Origin: an uncultured bacterium
Lineage (GTDB): Bacteria; Bipolaricaulota; Bipolaricaulia; UBA7950; UBA9294
Assembly (NCBI GenBank): GCA_903857865.1
Contig: CAIOGO010000020.1
Location: forward strand, 107,064-171,063
Length of the DNA stretch: 64,000 nt
Direction: 5' to 3'
Positions 40,701-48,501 of the stretch are shown one piece after another. The notes beneath the pieces were generated by a model that ran no database searches, had not been told where the DNA came from, and saw only the letters and a list, made by a program, of their open reading frames with translations. The stretch's first letter is position 1. Every line of letters starts with the position of its first letter. A program made the position numbers and the translations under genes.

Positions 40701-42001
40701 CAGTCCTCGACCGCCACCATCGCCACGACCTGCTGCGCAAGAACGTCGAGCGGGTTCTCGGGGACATGCACCTCGGAGATCTCTCCCCGCAACATGGCCC
40801 GCGCCATCGCCGCCATGCGAAGGAGATCGCCCCGAGTCTTCGGGATCATTCGCCCGACACTCGTTCGGCGGAAGACGTGGCCGGCGCGCCCGACCCGCTG
40901 AAGTCCGCTCGCGACCGACGACGGACTCTCCACCTGGCAGACCAGATCGATCGCCCCCATGTCGATGCCGAGTTCGAGCGACGCCGTCGCGACGAGGGCG
41001 GGAAGTCGACCTGCTTTGAGTTCTTCTTCAATCTCCCGACGATACTCCTTCGACACACTGCCGTGGTGCGCACGCACCATGCGATGCCCCGCCAGCCGGT
41101 TCATCTCCGCCGCGATCCGCTCCACGGCCCGCCGGTTGTTGGCGAAGATGAGCGTCGACGCGTGCGCCGTCGCGAGCTGCAAGAGGCGCTCGTAGATCGC
41201 AGGCCAGACGGACGGCGCCTGCCCGTCCGGTCGAGGCAGAAGTCGCATGTCCGGCACGGGAGAGACGACGGCCAGGTCAAGATCCTTGCGCACCCCACAG
41301 TCGACAATCGACACCGGCCGTGGCTCTCCGCGCTCGTCATGCCCGCCGAGAAACCGCGCCACGCGTACGAGCGGACGTTGCGTGGCGGAGAGCCCGATGC
41401 GGACGATGGGCCGTCCTGCGACGTGCTCCAGGCGTTCCAGAAGGAGTGCGAGGAAACTGCCGCGCTTCTCGCCGCACAGCGTGTGGATCTCGTCGACGAT
41501 CACGTAGCGAATCTGCCGCAAGGTCTCTCGCGAGCGCTTCGCCGTGAGCAGCAGGTGGAGAGACTCCGGGGTCGTGATCAGGAGGTCGGGTGGACGGCGC
41601 AGCATGCGCTGCCGCTCCGCCGGCGACGTGTCGCCGGTCCTCACCCCCACACGGAGATCGGCGATCGGAACGCCCATCTCTCCCGCACACGCGCGGATCC
41701 CTGCGAGCGGACCCTCGAGGTTTCGCTCGATGTCGGCCGCCAAGGCGCGAAGCGGCGAGACGTAGACCGCGTGGACTCCGCGGACCGGCGTCTGTTCCTC
41801 CGCGCGTTTCGTCACGAGTTCGTCGATCGTGTAGAGGAACGCCGCGAGCGTCTTCCCGGAGCCCGTCGGAGCGAGGATGAGCACGTTCTCGCCGCGCGCA
41901 ATGCGCGGCCACCCCAATTCCTGAGGCGGCGTCGCGCTCCCGAATGTCTCGTGGAACCAACGCGCGACCGGCGGGGAGAAGAGATCAAGGACCGAAGGCA
42001 T
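37754..42001 (-). CDS. lhr: Lhr-family superfamily 2 helicase
   Basis: A 1,415-residue DNA/RNA helicase. Walker A is APTGSGKT (44-51), Walker B is D170-E-I-H173, motif III is SATQRP, and motif VI is SGLQRVGRAGH near residue 370. The Lhr-core winged-helix and middle domains follow, and the long C-terminal extension (about 870-1415) matches the full-length bacterial Lhr type, which works in DNA repair, including uracil-DNA processing in some species. The start at 42001 begins the pus10-sigma operon. Nothing looks truncated. Confidence 0.92.
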   Translation of the reverse strand: MPSVLDLFSPPVARWFHETFGSATPPQELGWPRIARGENVLILAPTGSGKTLAAFLYTIDELVTKRAEEQTPVRGVHAVYVSPLRALAADIERNLEGPLAGIRACAGEMGVPIADLRVGVRTGDTSPAERQRMLRRPPDLLITTPESLHLLLTAKRSRETLRQIRYVIVDEIHTLCGEKRGSFLALLLERLEHVAGRPIVRIGLSATQRPLVRVARFLGGHDERGEPRPVSIVDCGVRKDLDLAVVSPVPDMRLLPRPDGQAPSVWPAIYERLLQLATAHASTLIFANNRRAVERIAAEMNRLAGHRMVRAHHGSVSKEYRREIEEELKAGRLPALVATASLELGIDMGAIDLVCQVESPSSVASGLQRVGRAGHVFRRTSVGRMIPKTRGDLLRMAAMARAMLRGEISEVHVPENPLDVLAQQVVAMVAVEDWNADALYARVRQADPFHRLLRSSFDEVLEMVSGGYKSPSFPLLRARVVWERDTGRLSALPGALHAAIVSGGTIPDTGQYAMVLEDGKTRLGELDEEFVFERRVGDTFVLGTGRWKILEVRHDRVVVAASASDEAQLPFWKGEGLGHDAEFGERWGAFVAECARRHAGGDLVGWLTSECALDADAARNLSDYVGEQTATGVLPDDRTILVDVFPNEVGDLRVGVVSTFGRSFHVALWLAVRAELRRAGHEPPEGIVSNDGILLRPGAVPIEAIVGAIERLGDGEIRGRLAEELHDSPYFALRFRRNAGRALLLPRSQPGKRVPLWLQRLRSHDLLAYASEHPRFPIVAETHREILDDILPIAALERFVRRAAVGEARFAVRRGRSPSPFTEALLLDFVGKYMYEADQPVAKATPVDRDLLDELLRRPDVGDLVGEDALRTMEERLQSLSAFHHARNGVEIVELLQRIGDLTEAEVRARCEPEAIAALDELVRDDRVRRIRPSLLGEERLVASDDVPTYEEDAGASLLARLLVRYVSGHAGRTEAQILARYPGASDAMGALRAEKHIVQVDLPGRRGAFVDRGVLLGLRRMTLSARRREAEPVSPIAFAAAILRRQHVMEPLVGGEGLRSVLDQLAGWLAPAAVWPELLEARLENPERIRIEPLVRGGFIEWRGWRLGATRVLGFAPPDVAGIVLPCREGELEGLAARVVEFLSEKGASFLHQIAGALESPPAAADQALWELTWRGWVTNDSLVAAQRAGPGRGRPTPGLGRWSAVAAARAGDRDDEVSRILHVLLSRYGFLSRELVDRELIELRWSEAYPALSRMEWRGDVERGVYVSDLSGPQFAVAGWHHVLQAGHEESRLQLLHVMDPANLVGDVVPIARAPRRGPGNYVIVRGGQPLVAVEAWARRLVPLADLSVGERREALFLLVHLVRRAGQRPSIRVETWDGVPAAASEVADDLAALGCIRDDQAMVLYRSFRGLA

Positions 42002-42051
42002 GGCTCGCCCATTCTCCGAATTGCCTCTGGAAGGTCAACTATGGCGGTCGC

Positions 42052-42080
42052 TTGATTTCCCGTAAATCTTATTGTATAGT
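42052..42080 (+). promoter_or_regulatory. Strong candidate promoter reading toward the beta-lactamase-fold gene
   Basis: TTGATT (42052-42057), a 17-base spacer and TATAGT (42075-42080). It would start transcription near 42087, leaving a leader of about 208 bases before the next coding start. Confidence 0.7.
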
Positions 42081-42086
42081 GCGCCT

Positions 42087-42294
42087 ATCCGGCCCGGGAA
42101 AGAGAAGCTCCTGCGGTCGTTCTCTCCGGATGATGTGAGAGATGGGGGAGAGCCGAAGCGTCGACGGGTCGACGCCCTCCTTGCGCAGGACGGGGCCGCA
42201 GGGCGCGCCTGTGGCCCCGTCTGGCTTTACGGAACGCACTTCTCAGGCACCCCCTTCGCCCATCACGCTCCACTGCGGTACCCTCCTCACTTCA
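42087..42294 (+). promoter_or_regulatory. Candidate structured leader RNA
   Basis: Between the promoter and the gene lie several stems: a 7-8 base palindrome (42158-42165 with 42168-42175), a 14-base stem with a five-base loop and one G-U pair (42189-42202 with 42208-42221), and two mutually exclusive short stems (AGAGAA 42101-42106 with TTCTCT 42120-42125, or CTCTCC 42122-42127 with GGAGAG 42147-42152). No long frame with a ribosome site fits. It could be a riboswitch-like leader or a separate small RNA. No known class fits; a glycine riboswitch was considered and rejected. Confidence 0.4.
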
Positions 42295-43197
42295 ATGATG
42301 CCCCTGCGGAATGCCACCCTCAGCGTGATTGACGTGACCCAGTTCGGAGAGCCGAACGCGGGCTGCGCCTACCTGCTGAGCGCGACGAAGATCGCTCTCA
42401 TCGACACGGGAACGGCCGCCAGCGCCCCTCGTCTTCTTGAGGCTCTGCGCGGGCTTCGACTCGACTACGTCTTCATCACACACATCCATCTCGACCACGC
42501 GGGCGCCGCGGGACACCTGGCCCTTGCGCACCCGGAGGCCCTCTTCGTCGTACACTCGCGCGGGCTTCCCTACCTCCTGGATCCGACGCGCCTCGTCGCC
42601 GGCGTGCGGGCCGCAAGCCCGACGCTCGCCCCGATGTACGGGGAACCCCTCCCGGTCGACGGCGACCGCGTCGCCGCCTGCGCGGACGGTGAGTCCTTCC
42701 CGCTCGGCCTCGATATCGCCCTCGTCGCCATCGAAACGCCGGGGCACGCTCCGCATCACGTCTGCTTCTTCGAGCCGACGAACGGGGTCCTCTTCGCCGG
42801 CGACGCCGTCGGCCACCACGGTGCGCCCGTGGATCTGCCGCTCACGGTTCCCCCGCGGTTCGACCCCGCGGCTTCTCGAGCGTCTATCGTCCGGCTTCTG
42901 GGCCTCCAGCCGCGGACGCTTGCGTTCACTCACTACGGTCTTGCCAACGACGCGCCAGCGCTCCTCATGGCCTACCCACGCCACGTCGACGAATGGTTGG
43001 CCCGCGTCGACGCCTTGCGAGCGCGACTCGGCCCCGAGGAGGTTCCCGACGCGGTCTTGAGCGAACCGCGCTACGCCCTCCTCTCCCCGGTGGGGCGCGA
43101 GGTCGTGCGCCTCTGCGTTCGCGGCGCGCTGCTCACACTCGACGCCCAACCCGAAACACGAGCGTCACAGCGTGTTCGAGAGCAGCGTGCTGGCTAG
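42295..43197 (+). CDS. Metallo-beta-lactamase-fold hydrolase
   Basis: A 300-residue cytoplasmic protein started at the ATG at 42295 (a second ATG follows directly). The zinc motif THIHLDHAG, the GHAPHH segment, the FAGDAVG aspartate and the late histidine in THYG are all in place. It is closest in look to glyoxalase II-like hydrolases with a C-terminal helical extension (ALLTLDAQPETR). The substrate is unknown. No ribosome site is visible; the long leader upstream may control it. Its stop overlaps the stop of the convergent dnaC-like gene. Confidence 0.82.
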   Translation: MMPLRNATLSVIDVTQFGEPNAGCAYLLSATKIALIDTGTAASAPRLLEALRGLRLDYVFITHIHLDHAGAAGHLALAHPEALFVVHSRGLPYLLDPTRLVAGVRAASPTLAPMYGEPLPVDGDRVAACADGESFPLGLDIALVAIETPGHAPHHVCFFEPTNGVLFAGDAVGHHGAPVDLPLTVPPRFDPAASRASIVRLLGLQPRTLAFTHYGLANDAPALLMAYPRHVDEWLARVDALRARLGPEEVPDAVLSEPRYALLSPVGREVVRLCVRGALLTLDAQPETRASQRVREQRAG

Positions 43198-43886
43198 CTA
43201 GGCTCCATCGACGCCCTTCGGTCCTCGCCGAGCACCGTGACGAGTTCGCATGACGCCGCCCAGCGTGACAGGGCGCGCTGACCGTACTTCATGGTGATTC
43301 GCGCGATGTCGAGATTCGTGGCGATCGCCGACGGCCGCATCGTGCGGTACCGCCAGTCCACGATGCGTTCGAGCTCGGCGAGCACAAAGTCGGTGACTCG
43401 CTCGGCGCCGAAGTCGTCGAGGACGAGGAGGTCGCACTCCCGGCAGCGGCGGGAGACTTCCTGGTAGCCGCGCGTGATCTCCGAGCGCAGCTCACTCGCC
43501 AGGTCAAGCAACGGCCAGTACTCGATGTGCGTGCTCCGCTCGATCTCGTCGGGAGACAGCGTCGGCTCGCCAACACCAACATCCTCGTCCGTTTCCGTCG
43601 CCGCAACCCGCAACAGCTCCGTCACCGGCGGCACGCGTACGCTCCCGGAGCCGTCCTCGCGTCGATTCATCGACGGGAGGGAGGTCCTTCGGTCGTACTC
43701 CTTCATGAGGGCAACCAGGAGGTGCGTCTTCCCGAGGCCGTTCTTCCCCATGATGAGGACGCCGGCACCCCCCTTTTCGGCGAGCCGACGGCACGCCTCG
43801 TAGGCCTCGCGGTTCTCGTTCGATACCTCGAAGTTGTCGAACGTGCACCTCTCGAAGCGTGCACCCAACGGCGCGCCCTGGATCAC
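43194..43886 (-). CDS. DnaC/DnaI-like AAA+ helicase loader ATPase
   Basis: A 230-residue ATPase with Walker A GKNGLGKT (47-54), Walker B LLVLDDFGAE (D157, D158) and the sensor segment SAIATNLDI. The fold and size match DnaC/DnaI/IstB ATPases, which load the replicative helicase. An IstB of an insertion sequence is excluded because no IstA transposase or terminal repeats are present. Its start overlaps the DnaD-like gene by four bases, so the two are a loader pair, DnaD-like plus DnaC-like. Confidence 0.85.
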   Translation of the reverse strand: MIQGAPLGARFERCTFDNFEVSNENREAYEACRRLAEKGGAGVLIMGKNGLGKTHLLVALMKEYDRRTSLPSMNRREDGSGSVRVPPVTELLRVAATETDEDVGVGEPTLSPDEIERSTHIEYWPLLDLASELRSEITRGYQEVSRRCRECDLLVLDDFGAERVTDFVLAELERIVDWRYRTMRPSAIATNLDIARITMKYGQRALSRWAASCELVTVLGEDRRASMEPS

Positions 43887-44638
43887 GTCTTGCCCCCTTT
43901 GAGCCGCTTCTCGTAGATCGCGGGATCGTGCCCCGCAGCGGCCTGCTGCGCCAGTAACCCAGTGCCCGGGGGACGCCCGCGCGCATCCCAGTCCCGCGCC
44001 ATGGCCAGGTTACGTTCGAAGTTCTGCGTGTTGAACGTGGTGACGGTGTCGAAGTACCTGCGCGACGCGTCCTTCCCGCCATCGATCGCGGCGAGGTACT
44101 CGAGGACGAAGATCAGGTCGACCTCCGTGTAACCCTCTCGCAGCCGAGCGTGAATGGGCCCCATCCTCTTCGCGTGCTTCGACGAGAGGGGCGTGTATCG
44201 CGCCCAGATCCAGCTCGCCTGGCGCAGTTCGTTCAGCCGCGCAAGAATCCGCTCCGCCGCCGTCTTCAGCGACTCCTCATCCCCGGCCTTCGCCGCGCGG
44301 CCGCTCCGGCGCGGCTCGGTAGCGGATCGTCGTGAGATCGAATCGAACTGGGGCAGCGCGCTTGTCTCTCGTACCGTCCCCGCGAGCGGAGACGCGTCGC
44401 TCGCCCCGGGCTCCGCTCGCGTGAAGTACCCAGCTTTCTCCAATTGGCGAAGCGCTGCCTCGACGGCGCTCGCTCGCTCGCCGGACGCCGCCGCTAGCGT
44501 CTGCAGATCGACGCCGACGACGTCAGGACGGGAGAGGAGAACCGCAAGGAGCCCTTTCGCGCGAAATGACAGCCGCGGGTCGTCGAGGAAGCCACGTCGA
44601 AGGACGACGCGATCCTCGTCTCGGTCGATCTCGATCAT
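43883..44638 (-). CDS. DnaD-like replication protein with winged-helix N-terminus
   Basis: A 251-residue protein. Residues 15-75 form a winged helix typical of replication initiators (FRAKGLLAVLLSRPD, LQTLAAASGERASAVEAALR, QLEKAGYFTR). After a Ser/Arg-rich linker, residues about 125-230 match the DnaD/phage-replisome C-terminal domain (RILARLNELRQASWIWAR, GPIHARLREGYTEVDLIFV, TFNTQNFERNL). DnaD-type proteins recruit the helicase and its loader to origins. It is cotranscribed with the loader ATPase. A domesticated phage module is possible, but no other phage genes surround it. Confidence 0.75.
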   Translation of the reverse strand: MIEIDRDEDRVVLRRGFLDDPRLSFRAKGLLAVLLSRPDVVGVDLQTLAAASGERASAVEAALRQLEKAGYFTRAEPGASDASPLAGTVRETSALPQFDSISRRSATEPRRSGRAAKAGDEESLKTAAERILARLNELRQASWIWARYTPLSSKHAKRMGPIHARLREGYTEVDLIFVLEYLAAIDGGKDASRRYFDTVTTFNTQNFERNLAMARDWDARGRPPGTGLLAQQAAAGHDPAIYEKRLKGGKT

Positions 44639-44767
44639 CCGTTCACCGCCTGACTTCCCTGCCCCACGCCGAGTACAGCACCCTCGCCACAGAGTACCGG
44701 TCGCGCTCCGGCCAGCGCAAGTAATGGCTCTCCAGACCGCGAGAGCAGCACCACGCTCAGGAAATCC

Positions 44768-45754
44768 CTACCCGACGTGGATCTCGACGATGTCGCCGTC
44801 CGCGAGGCGATAGTCGGACGGCACCTGTTGACCGTCGAAGCGCCCGGATCCCCAGATGCGGACGTACTTCAATCGCTCCGCGAATTCGCCGTGCACGATC
44901 CGCACGGCGTCGAGCGCCGTGCTCCCTGCAGGCAGCGCGTACGGCTCCTTAAGGTCGGGCTTCTTCCCCGGCAGCTTCGTGTAGATGCGGATGACTTTGA
45001 GTGCATCGAACGTCATCCGCGCGAAGCCGTCGAGACCCTTGCCGGACAGCGCGGACACAGCGACGCCGGGGAACGGAAGCCCGGCGAGCACCGTCGCGGC
45101 GTCTCGAACGAGGTCGGCCTTGGTGAGAACGATCCGGGCCGGAACCTGGATGACGTGGTCGGCGCCTTCCTCGCTGCTCAAACGGTCCACGACAAGCTCA
45201 ATTCGCCGCTCCTCGATCCAGAGGAGAATCTCCTCCAAACGCCCCTCAAGGAGATCGAGCTCGTCGAGCCCGAGGACGATGAGCGCCACGTCGGCGGCAC
45301 GAATGAGGCTATACACCCACGGCTCGGTGTACTCGACGGACAGGGGGGGCAAGTCGACGAGCTGCATGGGCACGTCCTCGAACCGCATCATTCCGGGCAC
45401 CGGCACCAGGGTCGAGAACGGGTAGTCAGCCACCTCCGGCCGGGCGTTGGTCAACGCCGCGACGAGGCTCGACTTGCCGCTGTTCGGCGCGCCGACGAGC
45501 ACGGCCTGGCCCGCGCCCTCCTTCGCAACATGGTCATATCCGGTTCCTCCGCCTCGTCCCTTCTTGGCTCGCAGGCTGACGTCGCGCAGTTTGCCGATCT
45601 GCTTGCGGATGTCGCCCACCATCTTGGTCGTCCCCTTGTGCTTCGGGATCGTAGCAAGCATGTCCTCGAGCGCAGCCAGCTTCTCCTCGGGCGTCGTCGC
45701 CTTGTGGGAGCGCTCGCGCGCCTTGATGAACTGGGGGGTCAGGTTGGCCGGCAT
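44768..45754 (-). CDS. DRG/Obg-class GTPase with TGS domain
   Basis: A 328-residue GTPase. A helical N-terminus like that of DRG proteins (ARERSHKATTPEEKLAALED, RGGGTGYDHVAKEG) is followed by G1 GAPNSGKS (88-95), the G3 DLPP (D134; usually DxPG) and G4 TKAD (211-214), then a C-terminal TGS domain (LKVIRIYTKLPGKKPDLKE...DIVEIHVG). DRG-type GTPases act on translating ribosomes. G3 without glycine may alter hydrolysis. The start has GGAG at correct spacing. Confidence 0.82.
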   Translation of the reverse strand: MPANLTPQFIKARERSHKATTPEEKLAALEDMLATIPKHKGTTKMVGDIRKQIGKLRDVSLRAKKGRGGGTGYDHVAKEGAGQAVLVGAPNSGKSSLVAALTNARPEVADYPFSTLVPVPGMMRFEDVPMQLVDLPPLSVEYTEPWVYSLIRAADVALIVLGLDELDLLEGRLEEILLWIEERRIELVVDRLSSEEGADHVIQVPARIVLTKADLVRDAATVLAGLPFPGVAVSALSGKGLDGFARMTFDALKVIRIYTKLPGKKPDLKEPYALPAGSTALDAVRIVHGEFAERLKYVRIWGSGRFDGQQVPSDYRLADGDIVEIHVG

Positions 45755-45813
45755 CCGTCGTCTCCTCGGACGTTAGAATATGCGCCACCCCGGCGGCGTT
45801 CAACGGTCCAGGG

Positions 45814-47301
45814 CTACTCGTTGTGCGGGATCTTGATCGTGCTGTTCCCGATGAACTCACGCACCACGGCGTCGCCGGGAATGACCTTGTGGTCGTTGAC
45901 GACATCGAGGGGCAGTCCCTCGACCGACTCGAGCAGCTTCGATACGCGCCGGTGCCGGATCTGCGCATCCAAGAACGAGGGATAGCCCTTCAGATCCTGC
46001 GTCGTCGGCCAGACGCCTCCGTCGCCGACGAAGAACGGCTTCAGCACGGGCAGGTCGAACGGCGTCCCGCCGTTGATGATGCAGTCGGCAAGGCCCTTGA
46101 GCGGAATGATCGAGAAGAGTTCGCCGGCACGCACGTAGTGCCAGTGAAGGATCGTCGCCAACGGCGGGTGATTCCTGTGCTTGGCGTCACGCAACATGCG
46201 TCGCAGCAGGCGCACGTCCTCGAACCGCGCGAGTCGGCGGTCGGTGCGGTCGCCGTGATAGAGCGGCATCATCGGGGTGGGCTCGTAGAGCGGGTTCATC
46301 GCCTCGATGTAGACGCGGAAGACGGTCGACGGGTCAATGCCTTCCGTAGTGGGCGGGTAGAACCCGTGCAGACAATCGAGGAGCAGGATCTGATCTTTCT
46401 CCCGCTGGATGCGCTTGGTACCGACGCGCCTCCCCTCTTTGAAGGAGTAGATGGGCTTATCGATGGGTTCTCCCGCAAGGAGGGCGCGAAGCTGCTCGTT
46501 CATGAGCTGGATGTCGAGCGCCTCCGGCGTCTCGAAGTTGCGGTCATCGATCCAGTCCGTCGGATGCTCGATGAGCGACCAGAAGTAGTCGTCCAGATTG
46601 AGCATGAGGAAGCGGAGCCCCGCCTTCTCCAGGCGGGCCGTGAGCTTCATCGTAGTCGTCGTCTTCCCGGACGACGAGGGGCCGCTGACCCAGATCATGC
46701 GGATCGCGTCCCCGGCCTCGATGCGATCGATGAAGCGCTTCGCCGCCTCGTCCAGCGCCTTCTCGTAGACGTCGAGCGACTCTTGCACCAGTCGGCCGAT
46801 GCGCCCGGTCCGGACAATCTCGTTCAGGCCTTCGACCGTGTCACAGTCTCGTTCGCGATTCCAGGCAATGAGCCGCTCCAGGTCCTCCACCGGGTAGCCA
46901 TTCCGCACGAATTGCTCCTCGGTGATCGCGCCTTCGCGAACCCAGTGATGACCCCATCGGAAACAGGTGTACGTATCCGCGACCTTCGTGAATCCGTTGC
47001 TTTGGAGGACGTGGACGACCACGTCTTGGATCTCCTCGACGGTCGGCGGGAAGTTGGACACGTGGTGGCGCTCGTCGGCGTTCAGGCACACCACGACGAG
47101 ATCCGAGAGGAAGTGAGCGATCCCTTCGTCCGTCTCTCCCGCGGCGAAGATCCGGTCGTTGATGCCCGGCAGGTAGTCCTGTTCGAACCCCCCGACCGAG
47201 GAGGCCGCGCGCAGGATGACGCGGACGATGCGGTCTTGGTCAAAAGCCACCAGCGCGTGATTGCGCCTGCGGATCTTGCCGATCTGGTTCACAACGGCCA
47301 T
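45814..47301 (-). CDS. ATP-cone domain fused to a uridine kinase/phosphoribulokinase-like domain
   Basis: A 495-residue protein. Residues 7-100 look like an ATP-cone (IGKIRRRNHALVAFDQDRIV, RVILRAASSVGG, then EEIQDVVVHVL), the nucleotide-sensing domain of ribonucleotide reductases and NrdR. From residue 200 comes a P-loop kinase of the uridine kinase/PRK class: GPSSSGKT (207-214), LDDYF, and the long C-terminal body. It probably phosphorylates a nucleoside or sugar phosphate under allosteric control by nucleotides. The ATG at 47301 is right behind a TATAAT box, so it is probably leaderless. Confidence 0.8.
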   Translation of the reverse strand: MAVVNQIGKIRRRNHALVAFDQDRIVRVILRAASSVGGFEQDYLPGINDRIFAAGETDEGIAHFLSDLVVVCLNADERHHVSNFPPTVEEIQDVVVHVLQSNGFTKVADTYTCFRWGHHWVREGAITEEQFVRNGYPVEDLERLIAWNRERDCDTVEGLNEIVRTGRIGRLVQESLDVYEKALDEAAKRFIDRIEAGDAIRMIWVSGPSSSGKTTTTMKLTARLEKAGLRFLMLNLDDYFWSLIEHPTDWIDDRNFETPEALDIQLMNEQLRALLAGEPIDKPIYSFKEGRRVGTKRIQREKDQILLLDCLHGFYPPTTEGIDPSTVFRVYIEAMNPLYEPTPMMPLYHGDRTDRRLARFEDVRLLRRMLRDAKHRNHPPLATILHWHYVRAGELFSIIPLKGLADCIINGGTPFDLPVLKPFFVGDGGVWPTTQDLKGYPSFLDAQIRHRRVSKLLESVEGLPLDVVNDHKVIPGDAVVREFIGNSTIKIPHNE

Positions 47302-47310
47302 AGCGAAGCC

Positions 47311-47339
47311 ATTATAGCGGAACCGGCGACGGGACCGAA
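47311..47339 (-). promoter_or_regulatory. Promoter of the ATP-cone kinase gene
   Basis: A perfect TATAAT (47311-47316) with a weak TTCGGT (47334-47339) 17 bases upstream on the minus strand. It is nine bases from the start codon. Confidence 0.65.
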
Positions 47340-47488
47340 CATCGCGGACCCCGTACCCCCAAAGACGGCGCTGACACCTTGCGCGCGGGTTGTCGACGAT
47401 CGTCGGGATCCCGTGCCTAGGCGCGCGAGTAAGGGAAAAGAAGGAGAACCGGGCCAGCCGCAACGGCTCGCCCGGCTCGTGTCGTCGT

Positions 47489-48148
47489 CTACTCGCGCGT
47501 CCCGATCTGCTCGGGCACACGGAGCGGGACTCCCGCCTGTCGCAGAGCGTCGAAGATTTCGAGCGCCTGCCACTGCCGACAGCCATCGAGGACGATGGCC
47601 CTCGGGTTGCTCATCAGCCACTCGTCGTGCAGCGCCTCCAAGTCCTTCAGGTACGCGAGAGGAATGGCGTTCTCCTCGTTCCGGCCGCGTAAGTCGATCC
47701 GCTCGTGACACACCTCGGCCGGCGTGCGTAGGTAGACGATCTTGTCCGGTTCTGCACACCAATTCTTCTGGAGCCAGTCCCACAACTTGCAGTACAGCTG
47801 CCACTCCGTCTTGGTCATCAGCCCGGACTGGTAGCAGTTCTTGGCGAAGACGTAGCGGTCGCAGTAGATCGAACGCTCCAGCACCACATTCGTGTGGTCG
47901 GTCATCGCTAGGACTTCCGTCCACGTCTTCGCGCGCGTCGTGAACGCGGCCAGCTGGAACGTGAATGCCCAGCGGTGCGCGTCGCGGTAGAAGAGATCGA
48001 GGAGGTTCTCCTCGAAGTCCTTCTGCCAGGCGCCCACCGGCTCCTCGATGAACCCGAAGAGCTTCGACTCCGCCAGCCTTCGGCCCACCGTGCTCTTCCC
48101 CGCCGCGATGTTTCCCTCGAAGAGAATCATGATTTGCTGGTCCCTCAC
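47489..48148 (-). CDS. Deoxynucleoside kinase
   Basis: A 219-residue kinase from the GTG at 48148; an ATG at 48130 is an equal alternative. It has the P-loop EGNIAAGKST near 10-20, the ERSIYCDRYVF motif (the DRS/ERS of dNKs) and the lid arginines in RIDLRGRNEE. It is of the dCK/dGK-like family and salvages deoxynucleosides. It precedes the ATP-cone kinase on the same strand, so both may serve nucleotide salvage. Confidence 0.9.
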   Translation of the reverse strand: MRDQQIMILFEGNIAAGKSTVGRRLAESKLFGFIEEPVGAWQKDFEENLLDLFYRDAHRWAFTFQLAAFTTRAKTWTEVLAMTDHTNVVLERSIYCDRYVFAKNCYQSGLMTKTEWQLYCKLWDWLQKNWCAEPDKIVYLRTPAEVCHERIDLRGRNEENAIPLAYLKDLEALHDEWLMSNPRAIVLDGCRQWQALEIFDALRQAGVPLRVPEQIGTRE

Positions 48149-48501
48149 ACGCTCCCCCTTGCGCGTCCCCTTTTCCACACCCCAACGACTCAGCAAACGA
48201 CTGTTCCCGTCTGCATCGCCGGCTGGATCCCCTCGTTCAGCCCACCTTGCTTCCATCATACTCCCCGCGGGTTCTTCGCCGAACTCCCGTCAACCCCCCA
48301 TCGACTAGGCGAACGGACCCCCTTTCGTCGCTTGCCGCGACGTCCCCGCGCGTCCGAAGACAGACGTCCGTGCGGAACGAGGTCCATCCTTGATAGGGGC
48401 ACGTCGGCCAGTCCGCAGGCGGGACCAGAGTCCCATATGCCAATCGATCCGGGACCGTCTACAATCCGCCCTCCGTGAGAAGCGAAAGCGGGGAAGGGAT
48501 C
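48149..48501. other. Divergent intergenic region
   Basis: Between the deoxynucleoside kinase and the radical SAM gene. A plus-strand TACAAT at 48460-48465 may be the -10 box of the radical SAM gene, and a minus-strand TATGAT near 48255 may serve the kinase. No coding frame is supported. Confidence 0.4.

Noticed and set aside
39011-42055. A 1,014-codon open frame on the plus strand opposite lhr
   Set aside because: It is the antisense of a clear helicase gene, is very rich in Arg, His and Asp, and has no domain or ribosome site. High GC content makes such shadow frames common.
42087-42294. Glycine riboswitch, because GGAGAG and TTCTCAGGCA occur in the leader
   Set aside because: The core GCCGAAGGRGCAA of the class is missing and the stem order does not fit.
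43194-43886. IstB protein of an IS21-like insertion sequence
   Set aside because: There is no IstA transposase and no terminal inverted repeats; the partner is a DnaD-like gene.
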